From: Polynucleobacter sp. AP-Reno-20A-A9 | GTDB lineage: Bacteria > Pseudomonadota > Gammaproteobacteria > Burkholderiales > Burkholderiaceae | Length of the DNA: 62,463 nt | Direction of reading: 5' to 3' | Assembly (NCBI RefSeq): GCF_018882085.1 | Contig: NZ_JACVPB010000011.1 | Location: 1 to 62,463 of the forward strand | In this document: in pieces, positions 6,925-15,929 of the stretch | Position numbering within the stretch: the stretch's first letter is position 1 | Layout of the letters: each line of letters starts with the position of its first letter | Notes under the pieces: model-generated | The model's input: the letters and a program-made list of their open reading frames with translations, nothing else | Told to the model about the DNA's origin: nothing | The model's database searches: none | Translations under genes and position numbers: made by a program

Positions 6925-8394
6925 TTAGACCATGTTGCGCAGATGATTGGCTACTTTAGTTAACTCTTCAACTCCAGTTCTCGCTTGCGAAGTCCCAGCA
7001 ATCATTTCTCGTGAACCATTATTAATGTTTTGCATAGCCTCATTAATTTGCACCAAGGCTGCAGCCTGTTGCTTACTATTGAGAAGCACCTGTTGAGCAT
7101 TTTGAAATACCCCTTCTGATAATTGCCGTAAAGTTTCGAATGCTTTAGCAGCTTGCTCTACGCTTTCAGATACTTGATGGGTAGTTTTAGAACCGTCCTC
7201 AGCAGTCATCACCATCGTATTAGTTGATTTCTGGATATCTGCCACAATTTGACTGGCCATTTCAGCCGATTGCTTACTTTGATCGGCCAGCTTACGAATT
7301 TCGCTCGCCACTACAGCAAAGCCTTTGCCATGCTCACCGGCGCGCGCTGCCTCTACAGCGGCATTCAGTGCCAGCATATTGGTTTCTCCAGCCAACTCAC
7401 CAACCAATTTAGAAATATTTCCAATCTGACCAGCCTGGTCCGATAAGCTCAAAATTTGCTTAGCAATCGCAGCCATCTTAGCCTCGAGGCCGCTCATATC
7501 AGCTTGGTTTCGACTAACCAACTCAAGCCCTTTCATCGTAGTATCTTGGGCAGATTTGGCGGCAGTTGCTGCAGAGTCCGCTTGCTCGGAAGACAGTCGT
7601 GCCGATGAGACCAACTCCTCTACAGTGCTAGTAGTTTCAGAGACAGAAGATCCTTGTTGAGCAACGGCCTTTTCATGTTGCGCTAAGGTGGTCGCAATAG
7701 CAGCCGCAGTAGCGGAAACTTGGCTTGAATTTGTAAAAATATCGCGACTTAAGATAAGGGAGACCAAGATGCCAAAGCCCATCAGCACCAGAATGGCGGC
7801 AATCGTTCCATACAAGACAATGCTTTTAGCGCTTTCTATATTTTGCGTCACCAGTTCCCGCAACTGATCTCTTGTAGCTAAGTCATACTTAGCGGTCTCG
7901 TCGGCAATAAAATCGCTCTCACCGGCAATTCGGGCACTACCTCCGGATTTAAAGGCGTCAGCAGCCTCCTTAATCCTGCCCTCATCAGCCAATTTCACCA
8001 ACTGTCCGTTGGCCTCTTTTACGGATTTAAATACGCCCCTCAGCTTATTAAGATTGGTGGTAAATTCTGGAGAATAAGTACCTTGATCTAATTTCGCAAA
8101 AATAGCATCGATATTGGCAGATGATTCTTGATAAATTTTTCTAGAGTAGCTAAGTTCCTGGCTTTGGCTCCCGCCGGCAAGGATATAAGCATAGGAAGCC
8201 CTTTGCATACGCGTAATATTTTCATTAATTCTTAAAACATCAGGCGCTAGATTCGCCGTTGCATTGAGTAAATTCGACTTTTCAATGGCGGCATTCATCT
8301 TGGATTGATTCACTCCAACAATCGCTAATAGCACCAGCAATGGAATTAAATAACTCAATAGCATGCGCCACCGTAACGTTAGTTTATTTAGCAT
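6925..8394 (-). CDS. Methyl-accepting chemotaxis receptor without obvious HAMP domain
   Basis: A 489-residue receptor. Membrane helix 1 spans about residues 10-27, a helical periplasmic sensor of about 165 residues follows, and membrane helix 2 is at about 193-215. The cytoplasmic signalling coiled coil begins almost at once (from about 222) and has the conserved hairpin tip [39 protein letters not shown] module of the usual 50 residues cannot be fitted between helix 2 and the coiled coil. The C-terminus ends LRNMV, with no CheR-tethering pentapeptide. It lies between cheW and cheA in the operon (gaps 23 and 9 bases), in the WspA position. Ligand unknown. Confidence 0.92.
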   Translation of the reverse strand: MLNKLTLRWRMLLSYLIPLLVLLAIVGVNQSKMNAAIEKSNLLNATANLAPDVLRINENITRMQRASYAYILAGGSQSQELSYSRKIYQESSANIDAIFAKLDQGTYSPEFTTNLNKLRGVFKSVKEANGQLVKLADEGRIKEAADAFKSGGSARIAGESDFIADETAKYDLATRDQLRELVTQNIESAKSIVLYGTIAAILVLMGFGILVSLILSRDIFTNSSQVSATAAAIATTLAQHEKAVAQQGSSVSETTSTVEELVSSARLSSEQADSAATAAKSAQDTTMKGLELVSRNQADMSGLEAKMAAIAKQILSLSDQAGQIGNISKLVGELAGETNMLALNAAVEAARAGEHGKGFAVVASEIRKLADQSKQSAEMASQIVADIQKSTNTMVMTAEDGSKTTHQVSESVEQAAKAFETLRQLSEGVFQNAQQVLLNSKQQAAALVQINEAMQNINNGSREMIAGTSQARTGVEELTKVANHLRNMV

Positions 8395-8417
8395 GAATTT
8401 CTCCTTAATCTAATTAC

Positions 8418-9416
8418 TTAAACTTGCTCATCAACTTCAAGTAGACTTCCAAGCAATATTGCTTCTATATCCAGTATTCCAGCTACACCTTCATCAACCC
8501 TTAGCAGCGACTTACAGCGCGCATGATTTTCTTCAGCATCCTGCAAAGTAGAAATCAAATGGCGATCAAAATAACGCAAGTCCTCTACTTTTTGTACAGC
8601 TAAGGCAATTCTTTTGGATTCAAACTGCAAAATAACAATGTCTTGCTTATCTACAATATTCTGAATATTTAATAAGGAGGTCATATCAATAACCGATAAG
8701 ATCTCGCCCCTCAAATTAATTACTCCTAAAATATAGGATGGGCAACAGGGTAGCGACACACATTGCTTCAGATGCGTAAACTCTGTGATGTAGGAAATTT
8801 CAATCGCATATCGAATACCACCAATCATAACAAGAGCAAAACCATCTTGATTCTCATTTTTATGATCAATCATGGGCAGGGCTAAGTGATGCATCCTGGC
8901 GCGAAAAATAACTTCATCATGCTTTGCTATTAAGTTAACCGGCTCATATGGGGGCTCGTCACCATCACTGATACGCTCGTGACCAATTTGCACCGTCAAT
9001 AACTTTTGCAAATTAAGCATTAGGATGATGTCATCCCCCTGCTTAATTTCACCCTCTATGAGATCTGAATAGGCAACATTAAAATCGCTTGGCACTGTGA
9101 GTTCGCGTTTAACAATGGCCTCGCTGGATACCTCAGCCAAACCTCTAACACTATCGGCAATTAATCCGCAGCGCATTTGCGGCGTACTGACCAAAATAAT
9201 ATTGGTTGTAGTTGAGTACGCCCTAGGCTGATGTTTGAAACGCAACCCCAAATCAAGAACGTGTACAACTTCGCCATGCCAATTTGCTAGACCAATAAAC
9301 CATGGGGGCGCAGCTTCAATAGGAGATAACTCAGGCAACCAAGAGATACTCTCCACGCTCTCTGCGGGAATAGCGTATTGCACTGACTCAGACTCAAATA
9401 CCAAAAAACTAGGCAT
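8418..9416 (-). CDS. cheW: Tandem CheW-domain coupling protein
   Basis: A 332-residue protein made of two CheW domains. The first (about 1-150) contains FLVFESESVQYAIP, the GLANWHGEVVHVLDL strand pair and a GLIADSV segment. The second (about 190-330) repeats the pattern with FALVMIGGIRYAIE, GVINLRGEILSVIDM and IALAVQKVEDL. CheW bridges receptors to CheA. The Wsp system uses two separate CheW proteins, WspB and WspD; this protein looks like the same pair joined in one chain (inference). The linker (150-190) is acidic and likely flexible. It lies between cheR and the receptor gene. Confidence 0.88.
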   Translation of the reverse strand: MPSFLVFESESVQYAIPAESVESISWLPELSPIEAAPPWFIGLANWHGEVVHVLDLGLRFKHQPRAYSTTTNIILVSTPQMRCGLIADSVRGLAEVSSEAIVKRELTVPSDFNVAYSDLIEGEIKQGDDIILMLNLQKLLTVQIGHERISDGDEPPYEPVNLIAKHDEVIFRARMHHLALPMIDHKNENQDGFALVMIGGIRYAIEISYITEFTHLKQCVSLPCCPSYILGVINLRGEILSVIDMTSLLNIQNIVDKQDIVILQFESKRIALAVQKVEDLRYFDRHLISTLQDAEENHARCKSLLRVDEGVAGILDIEAILLGSLLEVDEQV

Positions 9417-9453
9417 ATTTTTCTTATTGAACTGTATATTTCAATGTAGGTTA

Positions 9454-10812
9454 TTAAAGGGGTGAAGTCAAACTCTTTTGAAGGTTACTCAAGTATTCCT
9501 TGACAACTACTGGACTGCTATTTCTTAGGCCTGGCAGGGCAATATCTCTAGGCAAGAGCTCCAAGGATCTGAGGGCTTGCTCACAGTACTTTGCGGCCAC
9601 TGAATTTTTACCCTCTTGGATCTGCAGCGTAATCAGCTCTAAATAGGCTGCTATGAAATTAGCATCCAAATACAGGGTTTTCCTTAATTCCTCCTTAGCA
9701 CGATCGACATCGCCCATTTCGATCGAAATGACCGCATGTAGATAGTGCAACTCGGCCAGCATAGAGTCTCGCGCTAAGATTTCCCGACATATATCCAAAG
9801 CCTCATTAAATCGAGCTCGGTCTGCCAAATACCAGGCATCTTCCATTAATTCCTGAATAGGCTTTAAAGATGCTTTCGCTGCCACTTCCGGCGTCTTGTT
9901 AGTCCGATCCTCAACTTGCCCAAACGTTACCGATTTAAAAATCCAAGGTTCATCAATCTTGATTGGGTCAGGGGGATTTAACTCCCCTGCTTTTTCATAA
10001 ACTAGGGACTCAGGATAAATTTTGACTCGAAGTCCGCTTTGCCTGTACGCATGAAGCTCTCCATGGGCAGTAATCATGACGCCACCAACGAGTAAACAGG
10101 ATGACAATTTATCTGTCACTAGATTAATGGCATCTAGATTCATATAAATGAATAGATTTCTGCAGAGTATGAAATCAATATCAAATAGTTTTTTTGAGGA
10201 ATCGGGCAATTGCCCGCTTACCAAATCCAACACCAGAAATCGAACTCGTGACCGAATGCGATCCATCAATCTCCAGCCTTCATCTGTCTTATCAAAATAT
10301 CTTTTTTTGAAATTCTGATCACATCCCCGAAACGCCCATTCCCTATATACAGCCAGCTTTGCTTGTCTAATGAATTCCGGATTAATATCACTGCCGATGA
10401 CATCAATATCCCAGCCGGCATCATTGCCTAGAACCTCTTCGAGCAAAATGATGAGCGAGTAGACCTCCTCACCTGTAGCGCAGGCTGGGGCCCAAATTCG
10501 GATCTTTTTTTGCCCAGCCTTTTTAGCAATCATGCGCGGCAGAATTTCACGCCTAATTAAGCTCATTTGACCTGGGTCGCGCATAAAAAATGTCTCACCC
10601 GTTGTGAGCAGCTCACTCAACATTTGCCGATCTAGGGATAAGTCGTTTGAGCTACCCAAGTAATTGAGATAGTCGCCAGCATTCTTCAACAGCAGTTCGC
10701 CTAAACGCTTACCAACCCACAAGCTTAATTTTTCATGATCAAATTCAGTGACACGCAAACCCGTTAGGTCTCGGATCTTTTGGATCAACTCAATGGATAT
10801 TAGGGAATTCAT
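9454..10812 (-). CDS. cheR: CheR-type receptor methyltransferase with TPR tail (WspC-like)
   Basis: About 452 residues. The N-terminal helical CheR domain and SAM-dependent methyltransferase fold (to about 280) carry IWAPACATGEEVYSL (SAM loop), GSDINPEFI and DFILCRNLFIYMN. A linker is followed by TPR-like helices (about 330-430: ADRARFNEALDICREIL, ELHYLHAVISIEMGDVDRAKEEL). TPR-tailed CheR is characteristic of WspC. It is the first gene of the operon. The frame is open to a GTG at 10860, but ATG 10812 gives the family-like start before LISIELIQKIRDLTG; neither has a strong ribosome site. It uses S-adenosylmethionine, and metK is divergent from it about 110 bases away. Confidence 0.92.
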   Translation of the reverse strand: MNSLISIELIQKIRDLTGLRVTEFDHEKLSLWVGKRLGELLLKNAGDYLNYLGSSNDLSLDRQMLSELLTTGETFFMRDPGQMSLIRREILPRMIAKKAGQKKIRIWAPACATGEEVYSLIILLEEVLGNDAGWDIDVIGSDINPEFIRQAKLAVYREWAFRGCDQNFKKRYFDKTDEGWRLMDRIRSRVRFLVLDLVSGQLPDSSKKLFDIDFILCRNLFIYMNLDAINLVTDKLSSCLLVGGVMITAHGELHAYRQSGLRVKIYPESLVYEKAGELNPPDPIKIDEPWIFKSVTFGQVEDRTNKTPEVAAKASLKPIQELMEDAWYLADRARFNEALDICREILARDSMLAELHYLHAVISIEMGDVDRAKEELRKTLYLDANFIAAYLELITLQIQEGKNSVAAKYCEQALRSLELLPRDIALPGLRNSSPVVVKEYLSNLQKSLTSPL

Positions 10813-10923
10813 TTGGATTTGAATACGTTTTTTAGGGCTGCTTAGTCGAGCCTTAGCCACTTAACAATGCCACTTTCTAGGTTTATAGTAACAAATGGAA
10901 GCACCTCTCTGCAAAGGTTGGTT

Positions 10924-12084
10924 ATGACTGGCGAATATCTCTTCACCTCTGAATCGGTTACCGAAGGTCACCCCGATAAAGTATGCGATCAAATTTCAGA
11001 TGCGATTCTGGATTCCATCCTAGAACAAGATCCCAATGCTAGGGTTGCCGCCAACACCGTCTGTAGCGCAGGTCTAGTGCTATTGACAGGGCAAATTACT
11101 ACTACGGCAACTTCAGATTACCCCCAAATTGCTAGAAGCACTTTGCAGGAGATTGGATATAACAACACGGAATTAGGCATGGACTATAAAGGCTGTGCCG
11201 TTCTCATGAATTTTGAGAAACAAAGCCCAGATATTGCTCAAGGCGTTGATCAAGCGCAGGATGACCCATTGGACCAAGGCGCTGGAGATCAAGGCATGAT
11301 GTTTGGCTATGCGGTGGATGAAACAACGGAGCTGATGCCTATGCCCATCGCCTTGGCACATCAACTAGTTCAACAGCAGGCGAAATTGCGTCGTAGCGGT
11401 CATTTTGATTGGATCAGGCCTGATGGCAAATCCCAGGTTACCCTGCGATACAAGGACAACAAACCGGTTGCTATAGAAACTGTCATTATTTCCACTCAAC
11501 ACTCTCCTGACGTCTCGCTGGAGAAACTTCGGGAAGCCATTATTGAGGAGTGCATTAAACCAATCCTCCCACCCGATTTGTCTAAGGAGAATATTCGCTA
11601 CCTCGTCAATCCTACGGGTAGATTTATCACAGGAGGACCCCAAGGCGACACGGGTCTCACAGGAAAAAAACTGATGGTTGATACCTATGGCTCATCAGCC
11701 CCTCATGGAGGCGGCGCCTTTTCAGGAAAAGACCCCTCCAAAGTAGATCGATCAGCTACTTATGCTGCTCGTTACGTTGCTAAAAACGTAGTGGCTGCCG
11801 GTTTGGCAAAAAGATGCTTACTCCAGGTCTCTTATTCGATTGGGGTCGCACAACCCACCTCTTTAATGGTGGAAACCTTTGGCACGGGTATTTTGTCCGA
11901 TGACAAATTAGGGGAAATGCTTGCCCGAGTATTTGATTGGCGACCCAAAATGATTATTCAAAAACTAGATCTTTTAAAGCCAATTTACAGGCAAACAGCC
12001 AAGTATGGTCACTTTGGGCGTAAAGATGTCAATTTCAGCTGGGAGGCCCTCGATTTAGCAGAAGCCCTGAAGGCAATAGCTTGA
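10924..12084 (+). CDS. metK: S-adenosylmethionine synthetase
   Basis: A 386-residue enzyme that makes SAM from ATP and methionine. All signature stretches are present: [16 protein letters not shown], the GAGDQG loop with MMFGYA, and [22 protein letters not shown] at 10913-10917, six bases upstream, supports this ATG over the in-frame ATG at 10867. The sequence differs at many sites from the MetK I would expect as the housekeeping enzyme of this group (e.g. CDQ for ADQ, SSAPHGG for GGAPHGG), so it may be a second copy. It heads a tight operon with the REC-EAL gene (22-base gap) and a diguanylate cyclase gene, and is divergent from cheR. Confidence 0.95.
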   Translation: MTGEYLFTSESVTEGHPDKVCDQISDAILDSILEQDPNARVAANTVCSAGLVLLTGQITTTATSDYPQIARSTLQEIGYNNTELGMDYKGCAVLMNFEKQSPDIAQGVDQAQDDPLDQGAGDQGMMFGYAVDETTELMPMPIALAHQLVQQQAKLRRSGHFDWIRPDGKSQVTLRYKDNKPVAIETVIISTQHSPDVSLEKLREAIIEECIKPILPPDLSKENIRYLVNPTGRFITGGPQGDTGLTGKKLMVDTYGSSAPHGGGAFSGKDPSKVDRSATYAARYVAKNVVAAGLAKRCLLQVSYSIGVAQPTSLMVETFGTGILSDDKLGEMLARVFDWRPKMIIQKLDLLKPIYRQTAKYGHFGRKDVNFSWEALDLAEALKAIA

Positions 12085-12106
12085 ATTAGAGGTATGCTTT
12101 AAGGAT

Positions 12107-14410
12107 ATGGAAAAAGAATTCAATGTAACCAATATATTGATTGTCGAAGATAGCCCCATACAGGCAGAGCTACTCCGTCGATTCATTGCTAGCCATGGAT
12201 TTAAGTGCACTGTCGCAACTGATGGTGAAGCTGGACTTCTTGCAATTAAAAGCAGCCGCCCAGATTTAGTTATCAGCGACATTCAGATGCCTGTTTTAGA
12301 TGGCTATCAGATGTGTGAACGCATTAAAGCAGATGTATCATTGCGAACAATTCCAGTCATATTGCTAACTGGTTTATCCGATCCCGTTGATGTGATCCGA
12401 GGCTTAAATGCAGGGGCAGAAGCTTACCTTACAAAACCTTATGATAATGAACGTCTCTTATTGCAGGTTCATCGCCTCTTAGATGCCCCGAAAAGAGAAA
12501 TTAGTGGAAACGGTGTTCCCCCATTAGATGTAGAAATTAATCAAACACATTACAGCGTAAAAGCAGATCGAGAACAGATTCTGCAAATGTTGGTTTCAAC
12601 CTATGACAATGCGGCACATCAAAATCAATTACTGCGCAAGCTAGAAGAAGATCTTCATTCATTAAATCAAGAGCTCGAAAATAAAGTTGTCCAACGAACT
12701 GCTGACCTTATACTAGAAGAGAAACGTGCTCGCAATGCAGAAGCGCGTTATCGCACCCTCTTCGCACTTCTTCCCGAGGGAGTTGGGCTTCTCAATACAG
12801 AAACCTGGAAATTTATTGAATTCAATGACGTAACCTGCGGCCAACTTGGCTACCTACGCAATGAATTCGAAAATTTATCACTCTTAGATTTGGTTGCACC
12901 AAGCGAAAAAGAAGTATTGATGGAGCATCTCAGTCAAGCCTTGCTATACCCCCAATCCAGTTTCACTATGAATCTGCTTTCCAGGGATGGAGTGCCACTA
13001 GAGGTGGATGTACGTACAAGACAGGTTGAATTTGATGGTCGCAAATTACTGAACTGTATTTTTCGCGATATTTCAGATATCAATCGCGCTAGAAAAATGG
13101 AACGTGAGCTTGAGCATAAAGCAACGCATGACTTTATTACCGATCTTCCAAGCAAGGCCCTGCTTCTAGAAACATTGACTCAAACAATCCACATTGCCGA
13201 TCGCAATAAAAGCACGATCACCCTTTGCGCAATTGATTTGGGTCGCCTCAATACCATTACGGCTAGCCTGGGCCACCCAGCAGCCGAGGCCATTCAGGTG
13301 GAATTGGCTGAACGTCTCAGAGCAATTCAACCTAAAGCAGGGATGATCGCTAGAGTTCACAATCAAGACTTTATGTTTATGGTGGATGGTTCGATTGATC
13401 CTAGTCCGTTAACCGAGCTGCTAAATCGCATTACCAAGGCAACCAGCACACCCTTTGAGTGGGAGGGGTCAAGCCTAGAATTTGAGCCCTTTATAGGCAT
13501 CAGCGTCTACCCGAAAGATGCCCAAGATGCAGAGTCGCTGCTTCAGTCAGCTGAGGCTGCCCTATTCAAGGCAAAGCAAGGCAATCGCAAAGCCATTGTT
13601 TTAGCCTCACCAGAGCTTAACGAGCAAATTGAAAATCTCGTACGCAAAGAAAATGAATTACGAACTGCATTTGCTAAAGGACAGCTGGAGATGTTTTTTC
13701 AGCCGCGAGTGGACTTGAGGTCTGGAAAAATATCTGGCGCAGAAGCCTTAATTCGGTGGCGAGATCCCATCAAGGGAATCATCCCTCCTAAAGACTTCAT
13801 TCCGCTAGCAGAAGAAATTGGGCTTATCGGCCCTATTACTCTTTGGGCACTAGATCAAGTGTGTCACCAACAAAAAGTATGGCTCGATCAGGGAATTGCC
13901 GCTGTTCCAGTATCAGTGAACCTAGTCGCCGAACAGTTTCAAGACGACCACATCATTACCCAACTGAAGCAAACATTAGAGAAAAATGGTTTGGCATCCA
14001 AATATCTAGAAGTGGAACTCACAGAATCTGCAGCCATGCAGAATCCCGAAAGAACCGCCAATCTTCTCAATCAAATACAAGAACTCGGTATTCTCATTGC
14101 GATTGATGACTTTGGCACCGGTTACTCCTCCCTCGCCTACTTAGAGAAATTTCCAATTGATATTCTCAAGATTGATATTTCCTTTGTTCAGGGCGTTACT
14201 ACCGATAAACATGCTGCCGCCATCACGAGTGCCATTATTGCCATGGCTAAAGAACTTCAGTTTTTAATTGTTGCTGAAGGCGTTGAAATCGATGGTCAAC
14301 GACAATTTCTCTCACAGCACCATTGTGAGGAAGGCCAAGGTTACCTCTTCTCAAAACCATTGCCCGCCAATGAATTTGAGAAACTACTCGTTAGCGATAT
14401 TACCTACTAA
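12107..14410 (+). CDS. Response regulator with REC, PAS, degenerate GGDEF and EAL domains (c-di-GMP phosphodiesterase)
   Basis: A 767-residue regulator. Receiver domain (8-128) with Glu14/Asp15, phospho-acceptor Asp58 (ISDIQMPVLDG) and Lys (LTKPY); coiled coil (about 165-210); PAS domain (about 215-330); GGDEF-like domain (about 345-500) whose signature reads HNQDF, so cyclase activity is unlikely; EAL domain (about 515-760) with EALIRW, VSVNL, ELTESA, DDFGTGYSSL, LKID, AEGVE and QGYLFSKPL, all expected of an active phosphodiesterase. The receiver makes it the natural target of the divergent CheA, which has no local CheY (inference). AAGGAT directly precedes the ATG. The cyclase gene follows 11 bases later. 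Confidence 0.93.
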   Translation: MEKEFNVTNILIVEDSPIQAELLRRFIASHGFKCTVATDGEAGLLAIKSSRPDLVISDIQMPVLDGYQMCERIKADVSLRTIPVILLTGLSDPVDVIRGLNAGAEAYLTKPYDNERLLLQVHRLLDAPKREISGNGVPPLDVEINQTHYSVKADREQILQMLVSTYDNAAHQNQLLRKLEEDLHSLNQELENKVVQRTADLILEEKRARNAEARYRTLFALLPEGVGLLNTETWKFIEFNDVTCGQLGYLRNEFENLSLLDLVAPSEKEVLMEHLSQALLYPQSSFTMNLLSRDGVPLEVDVRTRQVEFDGRKLLNCIFRDISDINRARKMERELEHKATHDFITDLPSKALLLETLTQTIHIADRNKSTITLCAIDLGRLNTITASLGHPAAEAIQVELAERLRAIQPKAGMIARVHNQDFMFMVDGSIDPSPLTELLNRITKATSTPFEWEGSSLEFEPFIGISVYPKDAQDAESLLQSAEAALFKAKQGNRKAIVLASPELNEQIENLVRKENELRTAFAKGQLEMFFQPRVDLRSGKISGAEALIRWRDPIKGIIPPKDFIPLAEEIGLIGPITLWALDQVCHQQKVWLDQGIAAVPVSVNLVAEQFQDDHIITQLKQTLEKNGLASKYLEVELTESAAMQNPERTANLLNQIQELGILIAIDDFGTGYSSLAYLEKFPIDILKIDISFVQGVTTDKHAAAITSAIIAMAKELQFLIVAEGVEIDGQRQFLSQHHCEEGQGYLFSKPLPANEFEKLLVSDITY

Positions 14411-14421
14411 CTGGAACCCGA

Positions 14422-15882
14422 ATGGAAATTCGCAAAAAATTCATAGGTAAGTTGTTGTTTGTCTACCTAGTGTCAACAGCGATGGTTTTGATGGGCTCTG
14501 GAGTTCTTTTGAATGACCAGTGGAATGATTCCATAGAAAATGCAGGCGTCATTGCCCAAAAAGATCTGGATATTGCCTCTGGCACAACCAGAAATATTCT
14601 TTTAAATGCCTCTAAATTGCTGGATATCACTAACCGAGATCTACACCAACTCATTGCAACCAATAAATATGAAGCAAAGGCCATTCAAAAGGCAATCTCC
14701 GGCGCTGCCTCCATTTTCAGTCTCGATAACGAAGTAAAAAATTATGGAATTTTGGCAGTAACCAATAAAGACGGACTCCTTATTGCCCGATCAGATGACG
14801 CTCCAATATCTGGCATTAATTTTAGCGACAGGTACTACTTTCAAACACTAAAGAATCATCCTGAAAAGTCCTTTGTAATTGGCCCCCTATTACTCGCGCG
14901 AACAACTCAAAAACGCGTCTTCCATTTGGCGGTACCTATCAGAGATACTCATGGGCAATTTAATGGTGCTCTGGTACTCCAAATCAGCGAAGACTCCGTT
15001 GTGAGATCCATTCGACAAATCACCAAAAACCCTGATGAAGTAATTACCGCTCTTACAGAAAATAACGAGATTATTTTTTCCACTCTAACCAATGAAATTC
15101 ATCCAAACTCAAATATCGCCTTAAATTCTGCCGATGCATTTCAGGGTCTAAAGATCAACTCTGATGACTCTTGGGTGAGAAATAACAACACCATCGTTGC
15201 CAACCTGAATTCCCCAGAATTACAGATTAAATTCATTTCCACAGAATCCATAGCGGAATTATTTGCTGATTTCTTAAATTCAAATGCAAAAGTATTTTTT
15301 CTAGCTGGAATTAGTTACACTATCTTTACCTACTTAATGTGGTTTATTTATCGACAATTCATTCAGGCCGAAAATGCCAGAATCCTCTCATCAACCGATC
15401 AGCTAACCCAACTACCCAATCGCCGAGCATTTGATGAACGATATGAACTCTTTTTAAAAGACTCCATCCGCAGTCGTTCCGACATTAGCATTCTATTCAT
15501 TGATATTGATAAATTTAAAAACTGCAATGATGACTATGGCCATGAGAATGGAGATATAGTTCTCAAGCGTCTAGCAGAGATTCTTCAATCGTGCATGCGT
15601 AGGCCATTTGATTTTTGCTGTCGCTGGGGCGGGGAAGAGCTTGTTGCGCTGCTACCCGATACCAACGAAGCAGGCGCCTCCAATGTCGCACAACAAATTT
15701 TAGATACCGTCAGAACTACACCCATAGAAATAAACGGCCATCCGCCCATCCACATTACCGTCAGCATCGGCATTGCCTGTGCACACCAGCACCAACCATT
15801 ACCAGAAAATAATCTGGTTGATAGAGCTGACCAAGCGATGTATAGGGCTAAACAAGCGGGACGAGATCGCTACTCTCTATAA
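14422..15882 (+). CDS. Cache-type membrane diguanylate cyclase
   Basis: A 486-residue protein: membrane helix 1 (about 10-28), a periplasmic double-Cache-like sensor (about 40-280; GILAVTNKDGLLIARSDD, SDRYYFQTLK, VFHLAVPI, GALVLQIS), membrane helix 2 (about 290-312) and a GGDEF domain (about 325-486). The signature is GGEEL, compatible with cyclase activity. An RPFD sequence five residues upstream fits the RxxD inhibitory site for c-di-GMP. It is the third gene of the metK operon and sits next to a phosphodiesterase, so the operon encodes opposing c-di-GMP activities. The ligand of the sensor is unknown. Confidence 0.93.
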   Translation: MEIRKKFIGKLLFVYLVSTAMVLMGSGVLLNDQWNDSIENAGVIAQKDLDIASGTTRNILLNASKLLDITNRDLHQLIATNKYEAKAIQKAISGAASIFSLDNEVKNYGILAVTNKDGLLIARSDDAPISGINFSDRYYFQTLKNHPEKSFVIGPLLLARTTQKRVFHLAVPIRDTHGQFNGALVLQISEDSVVRSIRQITKNPDEVITALTENNEIIFSTLTNEIHPNSNIALNSADAFQGLKINSDDSWVRNNNTIVANLNSPELQIKFISTESIAELFADFLNSNAKVFFLAGISYTIFTYLMWFIYRQFIQAENARILSSTDQLTQLPNRRAFDERYELFLKDSIRSRSDISILFIDIDKFKNCNDDYGHENGDIVLKRLAEILQSCMRRPFDFCCRWGGEELVALLPDTNEAGASNVAQQILDTVRTTPIEINGHPPIHITVSIGIACAHQHQPLPENNLVDRADQAMYRAKQAGRDRYSL

Positions 15883-15929
15883 GACCCTGGCACTCTCATA
15901 AAGCAATATTGAATTGACAGCACAATCTA

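Noticed and set aside
10861..10923. SAM or SAH riboswitch upstream of metK
   Set aside because: Only about 60 bases separate metK from the open frame of cheR, and I see no pseudoknot or stem arrangement of a known SAM-class riboswitch.
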